NCBI GenBank assembly: GCA_029216955.1
Contig: JANAVB010023997.1
Span: forward strand, 523,501 to 587,500
Length of the DNA: 64,000 bases
Direction of reading: 5' to 3'
From: Iris pallida
Lineage: Eukaryota > Streptophyta > Magnoliopsida > Asparagales > Iridaceae
The notes beneath the pieces were generated by a model that did no database searches, was not told the DNA's origin, and saw nothing but the letters and a program-made list of their open reading frames with translations. Numbering within the stretch: the first letter of the stretch is position 1; each line of letters starts with the position of its first letter. The position numbers were made by a program, and so were the translations under genes. Below, one piece after another: positions 34,273 through 47,714 of the stretch.

Positions 34273-36244
34273 TCAAACCCCGTCCGTCGGATCGTCTCGT
34301 GCTCGTGCCGCCGCATCCGCTTTGCGTATATACTCCTCCACCGTGTGTGCCGGCACTTGGGACAAGACATGGTCTGGAAGCGCACGTAGCTGCTGTGGCG
34401 ACAACATGTCAAGGAACGTCAAGATGGTGTTATCCGATACGATGCGGGCGTCCGCAGAGCGGTTAAACGAAAGCCGTCCAGGGGAAGAAGGACCAGGTCG
34501 ATCCGAAGCACCGGCAGCAGCAGTAGACGGACCGGGAGCAGACGGACCGGGAGCAGACGGATAGCGCCCCAACACTATCGCCCGCAAATCTGACACCGTG
34601 GAGGTCAGAGTCGCAAGCTGCGCCCTCACATCGTCAACCGGGGGCGCTGGGGGAGGCGGAGGTGGTGGATATCTCGGGGACGGCTGCAACGAGGGCGCCA
34701 TGGAACCTAAGCCGTAGACGCGCCCTTTCCTAACGCCGTCGACGGATTCTACGAACACGTCGTCGTAGCGAGCGGCCATAGAAGAGTGCGTCTGGGTGGG
34801 CGTCGTTTCGTCGACATTCTCGGAAGGGGGCTCGATCTCAAGCCGATTAAGTGCCTCACGATACGCAGCCTATCCAATGAATGTGTTTGTACTATAAGTT
34901 TTCCTAAGTTATAATATAAATCCTATGTTTCCCTAAGTTATAGTCTGAATCCTAAGTTTATCTAATTAACTTAACAATAATTATATTTCTAACATAAATC
35001 TCATAAACGTAAGTACTTACATCAGTCTCCTCGGCCCTCGCGTCGACGAAGCTCCCGTCCTTCCGCCTCTTGTGCGTATGCACGAATACATCGTGAGCGG
35101 TGACCGTCTCCGCCTCTTTCCCCTGCTTCACCGCCCGTCGGACCTGCATACGTAGAATTTAATTAACTTCGTATATTAACAGTACGAAATTAAATAATAG
35201 AATGAATTTGAATTTGCGCTATCTCACCAAATCTGCACGCGTCGATGCATGGGGCCTTGATCCCCCCGTATGCAGACCCGCGCCCTGTCGATTAGCCTTA
35301 GCTTTCTCCGATTTCAGCTTGAACTGCGGAGTATCCATCTTCTCCAACATCTGCTCATAGTACTCCGCCCGGATCCAGTCCTTTCTCGTATACGCCGTAC
35401 GAAGGTCGTACACCGCATCCCGTATCTTCTTCCCGGCGGCGGCTTTGTAGGTCCTGCGGATCGCCTCCTCGCGATGGGGGGGCCACCAGAACGTCCTCTG
35501 ACATACAAATTCAAATATTACGTAATAAAAATTTAATGATTTAAAGAATAATTAATAATTCACCGATGGATTTATACCCTCATCTCGTCGAGCCAGACGT
35601 ACTTCATGTCCTGAGGCACCTCAGAAAAATTGATGTAGGGGCCATGGTAGTTATCCCGGATAATGCGCCCTAGAATCCGGGCAGCATCCCACGGGAAAAA
35701 CCTATAAAGAAGCAACGACTGGATTATTAACTTGAATAAATGAAACAAATTTAATAAATTAACTTAAATTTACTTACGATTCACCAGCGGGCCATAGCTC
35801 TCGTCGGAACTCGCCCACCAGCCTCTCTGGTGGCGTCGGGGGATCCGCGGGTCCGCGAATGTACTCCCCGGTATCAGGATGAAACTGAATCCCGGGGTAC
35901 TCCGAGGCCCACCCTGCAGTAACTGCTGGGCCCCCTGCTGCATCTGCTGCTGCATCCGCTGGTACATCCGGTGGCGGAACGGATCCGCTAGCGGATGGAG
36001 TCACAGGCCTCGACGACGATGTCGGTGGCACCGAGGAAGAATGACGGCGGGAAGAGCCTGTGATCGGGCTCTCCAAGTCGGGCTCGGAGGTCACATCCGG
36101 GGAATGCGGCTGGCGACCACGACCGCTACCACCACGCCCACGCCCACGCCCACGCCCACGTCCACGACCACCACCACCACCGCCGCCGCCGCCGCCACCG
36201 CCACGACCACGGCCAACACCACCAGTACGGGTGCTCGCAACCAT
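34273..36244 (-). CDS. CACTA 2 Transposase_24 (Ptta/En/Spm) protein
   Basis: Approximate exons: 35778-36244, 35574-35703, 35228-35499, 35022-35143, 34273-34869, all with plausible GT/AG borders. Exon 1 starts MVASTRTGGVGRGRG with a long Gly/Arg tract encoded by CCACGCCCACGC-type repeats. Later exons hold the recognisable core: FFPWDAARILGRIIRDNYHG, WPPHREEAIRRTYKAAAGKK, KSEKAKANRQ, HTGGSRPHAST, HDVFVHTHKRRKDGSFVDAR. These are hallmarks of the plant transposase Ptta/En/Spm family, the TNPA-like partner of TNP2. The C-terminus has a proline-rich linker, then a possible coiled coil (VDDVRAQLATLTSTVSDLRA). No stop inside the exons was noticed. Confidence 0.7.
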
Positions 36245-36641
36245 GCCCTGTAAATAGAACACATAAACAAAATACCGACAACATAGATTTATAAATGAAT
36301 ATAAACCTAAACATATCCATACCAGCAGCAGGGCGATGAGTGCCGCCCAGACGAGTAGGCCTAGGAGTGCCATCTGCAAAAAGAAACTCATACAATAATA
36401 CGCAAATATCCCAAACTGAAATAAATATTACAATCAGAAGTGAAGTACGAATAAAAGCTAGATACACAAAATCTGATAAAATCATGCACCAATACAACAA
36501 AGTATAATTCTTGTAACTTTTGATGAAAGGGCATCTTGTGTTCCACTAGACTTGTAATTGTAAATCCAAATGTAATAGGGTAATTTAGGATTCGAGACTA
36601 GATATTGGGTGCTTCAAGATACAACTGAAATATAGCGATAT

Positions 36642-39600
36642 TTAATCATCATCATCGTCCTCTTCCTCGGCCTCGGCCTCATCATCATCATCATCCTCAT
36701 CGTCGAATTCATCTGTATCCTCATCCTCATCCTCATAAAGTTCTTCTTCTTCTTCTTCTTCTTCTTCTTCTTCAGTCTCAATACTTGGGACAAGACGCCT
36801 CTTTCTCCCCTGGTTGACATCTAAGTCTTGTATATCAACCTCTTCCTTCCCTCTATTTTCATCAGCAAGAGGTATATCAACCTCTAATTCAACATCCATG
36901 TCACAAGACCGTTGTCCCAAATATTGGGGCTTTTCGATCTGGTCCTCTTGGTATGCTGGGTCTCCAACGTTGAATGTATTTCTAGATTTAATCTTGCATA
37001 CTGCCCACCAGTCAAAGCGATCTCTACGACGCCTTGGGTAGCTTGTATAGTAGACTTGAACAGCCTGACTTGCTATCGCAAACGTGTCGGACCCTCTATA
37101 CCTCCTGCGATGATTTATATCGACGAATCCAAATTGTTTATCGATTCTCCAACCGATATTTGGTGTCGTATCGAACCACTCACATTTGAACATAATAATA
37201 TGCATATCAAATGGGGCACTATATTGTAATTCTACAATATCCCGAAGCACTCCATAATAGTCAAAGTCCGGCTCGTCGTCATAGATTGTGCCTCTTATGC
37301 AAACACCAGAATGCTTCGTACTGAAGTCGACATTGAGAAATTCTGCATTTATAGGATGTTGAGTTGTCTTAAACTTGAAGCCATTAACGACATAGCCGGG
37401 CCAAGTCTTTGCATGCTTCTTCGGTCCCAATGACAAATAACGGATGCTCTCATTTGTGAGTGTACTTGGTTCAGCTAATAAAACCTGTAAACTTTAAATG
37501 TATTAGTGGCATATATATATTTAAATGGTAGCCGCATAACATATTATCTCAGTTACTTACGTAATCTCGAAACCATGACGGAAAGGTAAAATCAACCTCT
37601 CTTTGAAGTCCCTCATCGGTAATATCGGGTGTCCTTATTTTGACTTCATCTCTAAATACACTGTTAGAGAGAATAAAAATTAGTGTAGTCACTTACCTCA
37701 CCAAATTAGAGATTATAACGAGGTGTAGTCACTTCTCCAAATCTCTCACTTCTTGTATGTCACAATTTAACAAGACATATCGGTGAGCGGCATCATACTC
37801 ATCGTCACTCAACCACCGTTTCTTACTAGCCCCAATAGGCTTGTCCCTTAAATTGAATATACCTCCTTCCTCAACGTCTTCGTCATTCCTTTGAGGTCTA
37901 TTTCGATTTGTCTCAACATGAGTATCGAAATAAATGGAGCAAAAGTTTGACACCTCCTCGATAAGATATGCTTCGCATATCGAAGCCTCTATATGAGCCT
38001 TGTTGCCAACTTTCTTCTTTAGATGATGTAGATACCTAGAGAGACAAATTATCTTGAGAATTAACAATGAATTGTAAAATCCACTTAAATTATATCGATT
38101 TTTATTTACCTTTCAAAGGGGTACATCCATCGATAATGAACAGATGCACCGACATGGGCTTCGTATGCTAGATGAATCGGTAGATGCTCCATACTGTCGA
38201 AGAAACCCGGTGAAAATATTTTCTCTAACTTGCAAATTGTTAAGACAATCTTCTCCTCAAGTTGTAGCATATGTTGCACCGTGAGCTTAGTTGAACAGAT
38301 ATCCCTGAAGAATGTAGACAGCTCGGCCAACGGAACCCATACAGCAGAAGGCAACAACTCTCTCAACGCAATGGGCAGTAATCTTTCTATAAACACGTGG
38401 CAGTCGTGACTCTTCATTCCTGTTAGCTTGCGTTCATTGAGATCAACGCATCTAGACAAATTCGACACATAGCCGTCGGGAAATCTTAAAGTAGATATCC
38501 ACTTGCAGATTATTAATCTATCTTCCTTGCTCAATGCGTATGGCGCTATCGGCTTAGTTACTTGTCCACCAGCTCCCCTTTGTATCAAGTTTAGATTATG
38601 ACGTTTGCATATCTCGGCCATGTCTTGTCTTGCTTTTGGATTGTCCTTCGTCTTTCCTTTAATATCCATAACGGTATTGAAGACATTATCGAACACATTC
38701 TTTTCGATATGCATGACATCAAGATTATGCCTAATAAGATTATCTTTCCAATAAGACAAGTCCCAGAAGATACTCCGTTTGGTCCAGTTATGGCTTTGTC
38801 CGAACCCCTCGACACGATTGTTCGATGGATCTTCCATTGCGATGGGCAATTCCTTTACATCTTCCCAAATATCGTATCCCGACAATCTGGCAGGAGGTTC
38901 AGAAAATTCTTGTTTTCCATATCTGAACGCGTCCTTGTTCTTTCGCCAAGGATGTCTCGTTGGCAGAAATTGACGGTGACAGTCAAAGAAAGAAGTTTTT
39001 CCTCCATGTCTAAGGCGGAACGCTTTACTATTTTTCATACATATCGGACAAGACATGTTGCCGTGCGTACTCCATCCCGACAGCATACCATATGCTGGAA
39101 AATCATTGATTGTCCACATGAGTGAAGCTCTCATCTGAAAGTTTTGTTTTCTGGAAATATCATAGGTCGTGACGCCGATCTCCCACAACTGTTTCAGCTC
39201 ATCCACCAACGGCTGTAAATATATATCGATGTTCTTTGTCGAATTTTTGGGATCGGGTATGATAGCTGTCAAGAACATATAAGGAGTTTTCATACACATC
39301 CATGGTGGCAGATTGTAAGGGGTAAGAATGACCGGCCAGCATGAGTATTGAGATCCCGACTGTCCGAAAGGGGCGAAGCCATCAGAACATAGCGCCAGGC
39401 GTACATTTCTAGGCTCTGCAGCAAAATCTGGATGACACAAATCAAAATATTTCCACGCCTCCCCATCCGAAGGATGTGACAATTCTCCTTCGTCCTTTAT
39501 GCGATCTTCACTGTACCACGTCATGTGTTCTGCTGTATTCAGAGACATATACATCCTCTGTAAGCGCTTCGTGATCGACAAGTAATGCATATACTTGTAA

Positions 39601-40424
39601 GGACGTCATTTTCTAGTTGACTTTCCTTTTCTCTGTACTGTCTTGTAACGATCCGCATTACAGAACCAACAACTTTCTAATACGCAATTCTCTTTGTAAT
39701 ACAACATGCATCCGTTACGACAGCAATCTATCTTCTCGTACCCTAGTCCCAGTTGTCGGACCATCATCTTTGACTTGTAGAAGTTTCTTGGGAGCTCTTT
39801 TGATTCCTTCGGTAACACCTCATTAGTTAATTGTGTGATCCGATCATAGCAAGCTTGTGGCAAGTTAAAATCAGACTTTATGTTCAACAACCGCATCGTC
39901 ACTGACAGTGCGGAATGAGTCTCACAACCAGGATATAGAGGAGTATCTGCGTCCTTAAATATATCATAGAACTCCTTTGCCTCGGGATTAGGATCCTCCG
40001 GATCAAAATTAGGCCCTGCCGCAGCATACACCATATCTCGTGCAAGGTTCTGCATGTCTCCATAATCCACAGAGCATCCGTCGTCTTCGAGGACATCCGT
40101 TGCAGCATTATCATCAAAAGCATAAGTACCAGCTTCTGCAGCCTGTCTTTCTGAATATAATTCACCTTGCGATGACCACAGGCCGTAATCACGTACGAAA
40201 TCCTTACGGGTCAAATGATCTCTCACAGTCATCACTTCTTCGAAACGTCTATTGTGACAATTAACACATGGACACTTGATTTTGTTATCGTCCATGTACT
40301 GAGTTTTGCTCATGGCATACTTAAGAAATACTTCCACACCTGCCTGAAAATCGTCACTCACACCAATTCTGCTCTCGTGTTGTCATTTGTACATCCATGT
40401 ACGATCAACAAAGTAACGATTCAT
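36642..40424 (-). pseudogene. CACTA 2 TNP2 transposase with nonsense codons
   Basis: Exons: 38110-40424, 37697-38035, 37561-37651, 36642-37484. The start at 40424 gives MNRYFVDRTWMYK, the transposase-associated domain, with its CxxCx-type site at CPCVNCHNRR. Next comes the TNP2 core (RNVRLALCSDGFAPFG, MSCPICMKNS, NLDVMHIEKNVFDNVF). DUF4218 follows (YLHHLKKKVGNKAHIEASIC), then DUF4216 (WPGYVVNGFKFKT, FDWWAVCKIK) and an acidic E/D-rich tail. The frame is interrupted by TGA at 40383-40385 (after WMYK) and TGA at 39606-39608 (after STRK). Both are in frame with intact sequence on either side; a third TGA at 37729-37731 is less certain. The catalyst is therefore probably inactive, though nearly full length. 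Confidence 0.85.
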
Positions 40425-40690
40425 GCTCGATTTGATGTGAATATCTGTATCGTAAGACAAACTAAACATAAGAATTAATAGCCCGATACCGATACTCATA
40501 TCGTAAGAAAAACTAAACTTGTGGATAACACGCAAGGCCTACGACGAGGCTACTTAGTATCACAATCTAACATAATTAGTATATAATCATGTAACTGGTG
40601 GATCCGCTAGCTAGTAAGCCGGATGTACTTAATATCAGAGAGTATCAGATTAGTATCAGTATATAAGTTAGGTAGACCGTATCAAACGCA

Positions 40691-41210
40691 TATCGGAATA
40701 GTAGGCCGAATAGGAGGCTGAGATAGTCGAGAAGAAGGGAAGAAAGGAGGAGCAGATGTGTCCAGAGCCATGGTGGAGGAGGAGAAGTAACATGAGAGCA
40801 GTTTCCGCCGTAACATCTCCTGGCTCTGCTGGCAACTGAAGTCCAGATGCTACAAAGGACGATCCTTCGCTGAAATCGACTACGACACCCATCAGTTCAA
40901 GTTCATTCCTATATGAGTAGATTCTAATGCCATAGAAGCCATCAGTTTGTTGACCTTCCTCTATGGCATTGGAATATACTCATATAGGAATGAACTTGAA
41001 CTGATGGGTGTTGTAGTCGATTTCAGCGAAGGATCGTCCTTTGTAGCATCTGGACTTCAGTTGCCAGCAGAGCCAGGAGATGTTACGGCGGAAACTGCTC
41101 TCATGTTACTTCTCCTCCTCCACCATGGCTCTGAACCCATCTGCTCCTCCCTTCTTCCCTTCTTCACATTCGACTATCTCGGCCTCCTATTCGGCCTACT
41201 ATTCTGATAC
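40691..41210. repeat. Long inverted repeat of coding-like sequence in CACTA 2
   Basis: The arms (about 40691-40938 and 40955-41210) are near-perfect inverted copies around a loop of some 16 bp. Each arm encodes, reading outward from the loop, LELMGVVVDFSEGSSFVASG then LQLPAEPGDVTAETALMLLL. Differences are few. The GC content and open frame contrast with the AT-rich surroundings, suggesting a captured host gene piece. It lies between the TNP2 start and the right end, where the element promoter should be. I do not recognise the protein. Confidence 0.85.
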
Positions 41211-41265
41211 CGATACTTTGAACCTTGATCTTAACCCAAACCTATATACTGATCGATACTAATCC

Positions 41266-41365
41266 GCTACGCCCGATACTAAGTATATACGGTCGATACT
41301 GATAGCGATAGTCCGATACCGATAGCGATAGTTCGATACCGATAGCGATAGTCCGATACAGATAC
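41266..41365. repeat. GATAGCGATAGTCCGATACC tandem repeat
   Basis: Three to four 24-bp-like units (GATAGCGATAGTYCGATACC) with related CGATACTGAT words around them and, more sparsely, near 40480. Confidence 0.7.
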
Positions 41366-41484
41366 ACATGGACCTACATATCTATATATCACTAGTAGCC
41401 ATACTCCTCTACATACTACTCTACACTAGGATCTAGTAACCATATACTACTCTACACACTAGCTACGTAGTCATACTCTAAAAT

Positions 41485-41596
41485 AAGGTAAACTAATTAT
41501 GCCTATATATAGATATATATATAGGCATAATTAGTTTACCATAATTAGTTTACCTTATATATATAAGGTAAACTAATTAAGCATCTTAAAATTATG

Positions 41597-41646
<50 letters not shown>

Positions 41647-41740
41647 TGTGTGTGTGTGTATCCGTGTGTCTGTGTCCGTGTGTGTCCGTGTGTGTGTGTG
41701 TGTGTGTCTGTGTGTCCGTGTGTCCGTGTGTGTGTGTGTC
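41485..41740. repeat. Palindromes and TA/TG microsatellites
   Basis: GGTAAACTAATTATGCC recurs in both orientations between 41489 and 41600, forming nested palindromes around TATATA cores. It is followed by (TA)n at 41600-41642 and (TG)n with CCG interruptions at 41643-41738. Confidence 0.75.
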
Positions 41741-42080
41741 CGGCCAGCCCCCTCCACACATACCCCCCCCCCGCACCCCGCGGCCAGCCACCGCCCCCAT
41801 CGTACCCCCCCAACGCTGCCCGCCCCCTCGATTTCCACCGCCCCCCTCCACACCCCCCGCCCCCCCGCGCACGGCCAGCCCCCCTCCGCAACCCCCCGCA
41901 CCCCGCGGCCAGCCCCGCGCGCCCCCATCCCTCCAACGCTTCCCGCCCCCTCCCACCGCCCCCTCCACACCTCCCGCCACCGCCACCGCCGCCCCCCGCA
42001 GTCGACGCCGCCCCCCTGCAGCCCCCCGACGCCCCCGGCCCGCTGCACCCACGACCACCGCGCGCGCGCGAGAGAGAGAG

Positions 42081-42128
<48 letters not shown>

Positions 42129-42220
42129 AGGGATTACCTTTGGGAGAGAGAGAGGAGAGGGGGTCGCCGATCACCACCGCGGGAGAGAGAGGAGAGGGGG
42201 TCGCCGATCGATCACCGCGG

Positions 42221-42252
<32 letters not shown>

Positions 42253-42300
42253 TGAAATTTGAGGGGAATGAAAAAGTTCCCCCCGTCGTTTCAATTTAAG
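41741..42300. repeat. Strand-biased C-rich and GA-rich block
   Basis: 41741-42062 is strongly C-rich with recurring CCCCGCGGCCAGCC-like units. 42063-42255 is a (GA)n tract with inserted GGGGGTCGCCGATC repeats. Long frames here on both strands are compositional artefacts. Confidence 0.7.
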
Positions 42301-42661
42301 TCTGGAACGTAAATTTAGCGACGGAGTAGCGACGGATTATTCCGTCGCTAATGCGTCAGTAAATCTCGCGCGAGTAGCGACGGATTATTCCGTCGCTAAG
42401 TCGTCAGTAAATCTCGCGCCAATATTTTAGGCTTTTGCCGCCAAAATATGCGACGTTCTAGCGACGGATATAAAACCGTCGCTACTTGGCCGACTACCTA
42501 TCGACGGCATAGCGACGGATATGGACATAAAAAAATAAAAAAAATTGTCCACTGCTTTCCGTCGGTATTCCGTCACAAATTCGTCGGTGATCCGACGGTG
42601 ATAGCGACGAAAAATTTCCGTCGCTAATTTGCCGTCGCTAAAGTACCGTAATTTGGTAGTG
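42301..42661. repeat. CACTA 2 right subterminal repeats and terminal repeat
   Basis: More than ten copies of TAGCGACGG or its complement, several as inverted pairs (TAGCGACGGATTATTCCGTC then GCTA). The terminal repeat ends TTTGGTAGTG at 42661. Confidence 0.85.
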
Positions 42662-44964
42662 TGTAGATTGGTATGGTAGTGAGGACGTGCTTGATTAGGA
42701 TCATCTTACCCCCTGGGGACAGAGCAGCGTTGTTCCATCCTTTAAGTTTTTTCCTGATACGGTTAGTAAGGTCCTCAAATATGCCAGCATTGGATCTCCC
42801 ATACATGAGGGGACAACCAAGATAGTGGAACGGGGGATGCTTGATGGAGAAAGAGGTAGTGTTGAAGAGAACGGCCGCGGGCTCTCTTTTAATATTACGG
42901 TGGGCATAGATGATACTTTTCTCCGGGTTGACCCTTTGGCCCAAGCACCTGGCGTATCTTTGGAGAGTGTTGTGGACGACATCTACCGACCCAACTTCCC
43001 CGGCAGAGAATATGAGGATATCGTTAGCGAAAGCCAGGTGTGTGATAATCGGGCAGCCACTGACCGTATGATAGTGATGGAAGTTAGTGGAGCAAGCCAT
43101 CTTATTAAGGTTCATGCTCAAGGCATCTGCCGTAATGATGAAGATGGTGGAGGATAGCGGAACTCCTTGCCTAACCCCGTGACTCGATTTGAAGAACCCG
43201 TCGGCCTGCCCGTTGATGACCGTGGAAAACCAGGAGTTGTTGATCGATCTCCACACGATGTTGGTCCATGTTTCTGAGAATCCGAAAGCTCTGAAAATTC
43301 AGATCATGAATTGCCAATCCAGCCTGTCGTATGCTTTCTCCATGTCCAGTTTGATAGCAATATTGTCTCCTCTTGTTGGGAGCTTCATGTAGGTGATTAA
43401 CTCTTGAGCCAGCATGATATTATTATGGATATTCCTATCACGGACAAAACCACTCTCTCCTCTGAGATGATCTTGGAAAGGAAACTAGCCATGCGGGAAG
43501 CTACAATCTTGGATATGATCTTGTTGGTGAAGGTGTAAAGACTGATAGGACAGAAATTGCGGATCCGGGTTCTCCTTCTTCGGGATAAGGATTAGGTTAG
43601 TGCTCGAGATGGCTCTGGGGTACATGGCTCATTGGAAGAAGGCAGAGACCGCTTCGAGGATATCTAGCTTGATGATGTCCCAGCTTTTGCGAAAAAAAAT
43701 CCCCGAGAACCCGTCAGGTCCGGGAGCACTATGCTGGTCAAGGGCCCAGATGGCGTCTTTCACCTCGTGTTCGGATGGAGGGAGCTCGAGTTGGGTGTTG
43801 TCGCTGTCGCTGATAAGGTGGGGTATTTTCTCCATGAAGGTGGGGTCCCTGAGAACCATCTCCTTGGAGAAAAGTTGGGAGAAGAACTTCGTGGCCGCCG
43901 CTTGGATACCCCTTTGATCGTTGATAATGTTGCCAATTTTGTCGGCTATTTGGTGAAGCATGAGTTTTTGTCTGCGACCATTGACGCATGCATGAAAATA
44001 GCTCGAGTTTTTGTCTCTCTCGCTGTCCCATTTAATCCTCGCTTTCTGTTTCCAGAAATTCGTTTCGACTTTCAAGCGAAATTTGAGGATAGCTTTGGTG
44101 AGGTTAAGGGTGTTCCTAGCAGCTGATGATCTGTCAGTTATGAACCTGATTTCGGCACGGTGGACGTCGTCCTCCGCCTCCCGAATGGCTTGAAAAATGT
44201 CCCCATAGGCCTGCTTGCTCTAGACCGCCAGGGCTTTCCTCGTGGCCTTGAGTTTGTTGGCCACCCGAGTGAGGGGTTCGGGGGAGTCCGCGCTGTTCCA
44301 AGCTTCCGAGACGATGGCCAAGAACTGGGGTGTTCGCTCTAGAAATCCAAGAAACGGAAGCTCTTTTTGTTCTGGCCAGAGGTGCGGGTAATGCCAACAA
44401 GCAGGGGGCGTGGTCGGATTCGGTGGCGTTGAGGTGGTCCCCATGCCATGCCAATTGGCGTTTGTTAGGGCCCTGTCGAGGCGAGAATATTGGCGGCGAT
44501 TTCCTTCCTGCATATTGCACCAGGTGAATGCATTGCCGGTGAACGGGAGGGGGAGAGATGGGAGTTGAATATGAAGTTGTTGAAATCCACCATAGCCGAA
44601 GGGGGGGAGGGCGGCCACCTGTCTTCTCGGCACTGCAGGTGATAGCTTTGAAATCCCCAATGCAAAGCCAAGGGAGGTTATTGTGGTGGAGGTGAATGTC
44701 CTGGAGCTTGTTCCATAGTTGTTTGCGCTCCGCAATGTCACAACTGCCATGAACCGCGGATAGGATGGCGTGCTTGGGGATTAACGGATGTTCCATCCAG
44801 CAAGATAGGGCCTGCCTAGAGTCCTGAATGACTCCAATATTGACGTCCTTCGAGCTGAGGATCCAAATGTCGTGTCTGCCAGCTATGGCCTTAGGAAAGC
44901 CTAACTGCAGCACAATGGATTTGAGCCTTATGTAGGGTATTTTAGATTCAATGATGATCATACT
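42662..44964 (-). pseudogene. LINE (L1-type) fragment: endonuclease and reverse transcriptase
   Basis: Read on the minus strand from 44961: endonuclease remnants (LPWLCIGDFKAI, then ESDHAPCLL), then RT with KLDMEKAYDRLDW, GVRQGVPLSS, LAFANDIL (normally FADD, so the catalytic Asp is lost) and HYLGCPLMYG. Several frameshifts separate these blocks. The endonuclease N-terminus is missing on the right, where (TA)n begins. On the left the frame stops at ...TTIPIY-T, exactly where CACTA 2 starts. The rest of the LINE is not found beyond the left end of CACTA 2. Confidence 0.88.
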
Positions 44965-44965
44965 T

Positions 44966-45603
<638 letters not shown>

Positions 45604-45829
45604 AATTTCAATATATAAACAATGAATTGCTCTAAAACAAACAATGAATTGCTCTAAAACCAGACTTAAGAAGCGATATTAATTACTCGAACATATAATC
45701 CATTTATTTATGAGATATATAATCCCAATGTATAAAGTTCAACATGCACCCACAAGAAAGCACAACCATCTAAACTTTCTCCAGTAGAAACTGGAGGGAT
45801 TAATGCGAAAAGAACACCATGCATATATC

Positions 45830-47178
45830 CTATGGGATGGCAGATGGTCGAGCACGACGACCCCCGTGCTGGTCATCAGCGTCTTGCGCCTGCGCTGGAG
45901 GAGGCGGAGCGAAGGGCTGGTGACGACGGTTCGATCCAGGATCCTCGTAGTCGTTCGCCCCTGCGATCAAGGAGCGTCCCATTAATGTTTCCATCCTGGC
46001 CGTGCCTGTTCCATTAATTCCAACACTCGATATAATTTTATGCGTAACAAATTAACATGAAATAATTAGCAATTATATTTTGATCATGTATACTCTTGGC
46101 ATCTCGCTACAATATTAATATTCGTAGTGTATCAGTACTATATTTGCATAAGCCGTGAGCAATTAATCATTTGGTGATTCCTTTGTCTTCATAATATTTA
46201 ACCGAAATATGCAGAACTCACTTCCTTGGTCAAATATAGGACAAGTTATTAAAGAAGCCAATACTGAATAATTAATAAAAAATAGTGAAAAATAATAATT
46301 AGGATTTTCAATTCATTAGATGAATAATGATTATTTTGTATAATGGTACCGGATTTAGGATCTAATTAGACTTTGATTACTGGATTTGTACGTTGACGGA
46401 TTTGGATACTTGAAGTTTTTTAGTGACGCATTAGTGACGAATAAAAGACTCATTTCGATCGTCACTGAAGGTCCAATTTCGTCACTAAAACGTGCCAAAA
46501 AAATTTGAGTACGAACCATTGTTAGCAATCACCCGAACAAAACTCGTATTATATGCGAAATTTTTCGTATATTTCATAAACGTATAATACTTGCGTACTT
46601 TTGACAGATTCGAATTAGTATGTAAATTTTAAGCATGTAAAATTTTGGATGTGTTTCGTATGAATTATTGAAAAAATATGACCAGAAAATGTGGTGGGAA
46701 CATGTTTAAGTAACCAAATTTGACAACCTATTTAAGCATATGAAGTTCTAACCTCAAAATTTCCATTTGAGGAATATGTGACCCATTTTGTTAACGTATT
46801 TTACTTGCATTGTGCCGATTTATACTCGTAGTTTTGTCGTCCCGATTTTTTTTTTCATTTGACAAATTGCTAACAAGGGTACGGACAAATTCGATATCTA
46901 AAGTCTAATTAGGTCTAAACATAATACCCTGTACAAAATAATCCGATAAATAAAAATAAATAAACATATTGAAAGAACTTGTGTGGGTGAAGTTGAATCA
47001 GAGAGCTTTAACAAAAATATAAAGCAAAAAAAAAAAAAAAAAAAAAAAAAATATCTAAAGACTGATATAGCTATGATTTTCTTGAGGCTAAACCTTCCCG
47101 ATCTTAACCAATACCTGAAACAATAGTAGCAAACACAACGAAGACGAGTAGCAGCAACGCAAGTGATTGGTGACTCAT
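45830..47178 (-). CDS. PSY-type sulfated peptide hormone precursor B (79 aa)
   Basis: Exon 1 47115-47178 encodes MSHQSLALLLLVFVVFATIV-S, a clear signal peptide. The donor is TTTCAG|GTATTG; exon 2 is 45830-46005 after the acceptor GGAACAG. The split Gly codon (G|GC) keeps frame, and the total is 240 bp including TAG. Exon 2 contains NDYEDPGSNRRHQPFAPPP, an excellent match to the PSY peptide pattern (Arabidopsis PSY1: DYGDPSANPKHDP...), followed by a QAQDADDQHGGRRARP tail. Expected to be tyrosine-sulfated by TPST in the Golgi and secreted (family knowledge). Its 1.1 kb intron holds an A-run. A TATA-like TACAAATAG lies about 60 bp upstream. Paralogue of gene A: same phase-1 intron and layout. 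Confidence 0.88.
46006..47114. other. Intron of PSY-type gene B
   Basis: 1109 bp, AT-rich. It contains GTGACGCATTAGTGACG / CGTCACTAAAACG words (46422-46490) resembling CACTA subterminal repeats, and a run of about 29 A at 47023-47051 that could be the tail of an old retroposed sequence. No other coding sequence seen. Confidence 0.5.
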
Positions 47179-47662
47179 CTTTGACACAGACACGGATTTG
47201 AGTGCAATTTGGTGCAAGAATTGCTTGCTACTCTATTTGTAGATACAGAGGCTGTATGAGAAAATATCCACAGCTAGTGCACTGGATTCAGAATAATAAA
47301 TACATGCAAATGCGGAATTATATATAATGCGTGCTGCCTAATCATCTCCGCCAATCTGCATCACACAAAAATATCTCAAATATCCGTTTCCTATTCATTG
47401 TTGCTTTTTTGGGGGTATAGTATCATATTCAATTTCCGTTGGATAATAATTCAACATATTGTCTTTTCTTAAATTGTCATATGCAAATCCCTTGGTTAAT
47501 GATGAACATATTGACTTTCCTTAAAATTTCATATTTAAATTGCTTTCTTCTTTTGCTTCCTTAACATGCCTAATTAAACAAACCAATTTGTTCTAAAAAG
47601 ATGAATTTTTGGAAACAACATTTCTTCCTTACAAGAATAGGTAACTAGCTAATTACCAAAAT

Positions 47663-47714
<52 letters not shown>

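Larger units (their letters stand above)
33917..42661 (-). mobile_element. CACTA element 2 with transposase genes; left end lost
   Basis: The right terminal repeat, read inwards, is CACTACCAAATTACGGTACT and ends at 42661. It is followed inwards by many TAGCGACGG / CCGTCGCTA subterminal units (42310-42640). Two minus-strand genes follow the usual order: TNP2 (36642-40424) and a Transposase_24 protein (34273-36244). On the left only two CCGTCGCT units (33917 and 33939) remain and no CACTACC end is found. It sits in LINE coding sequence (42662-44964). Confidence 0.85.

Noticed and set aside
41545..42299. Pro/Arg- and Gly-rich ORFs of 160-250 codons
   Set aside because: Compositional artefacts of C-rich and GA-rich simple sequence in CACTA 2.
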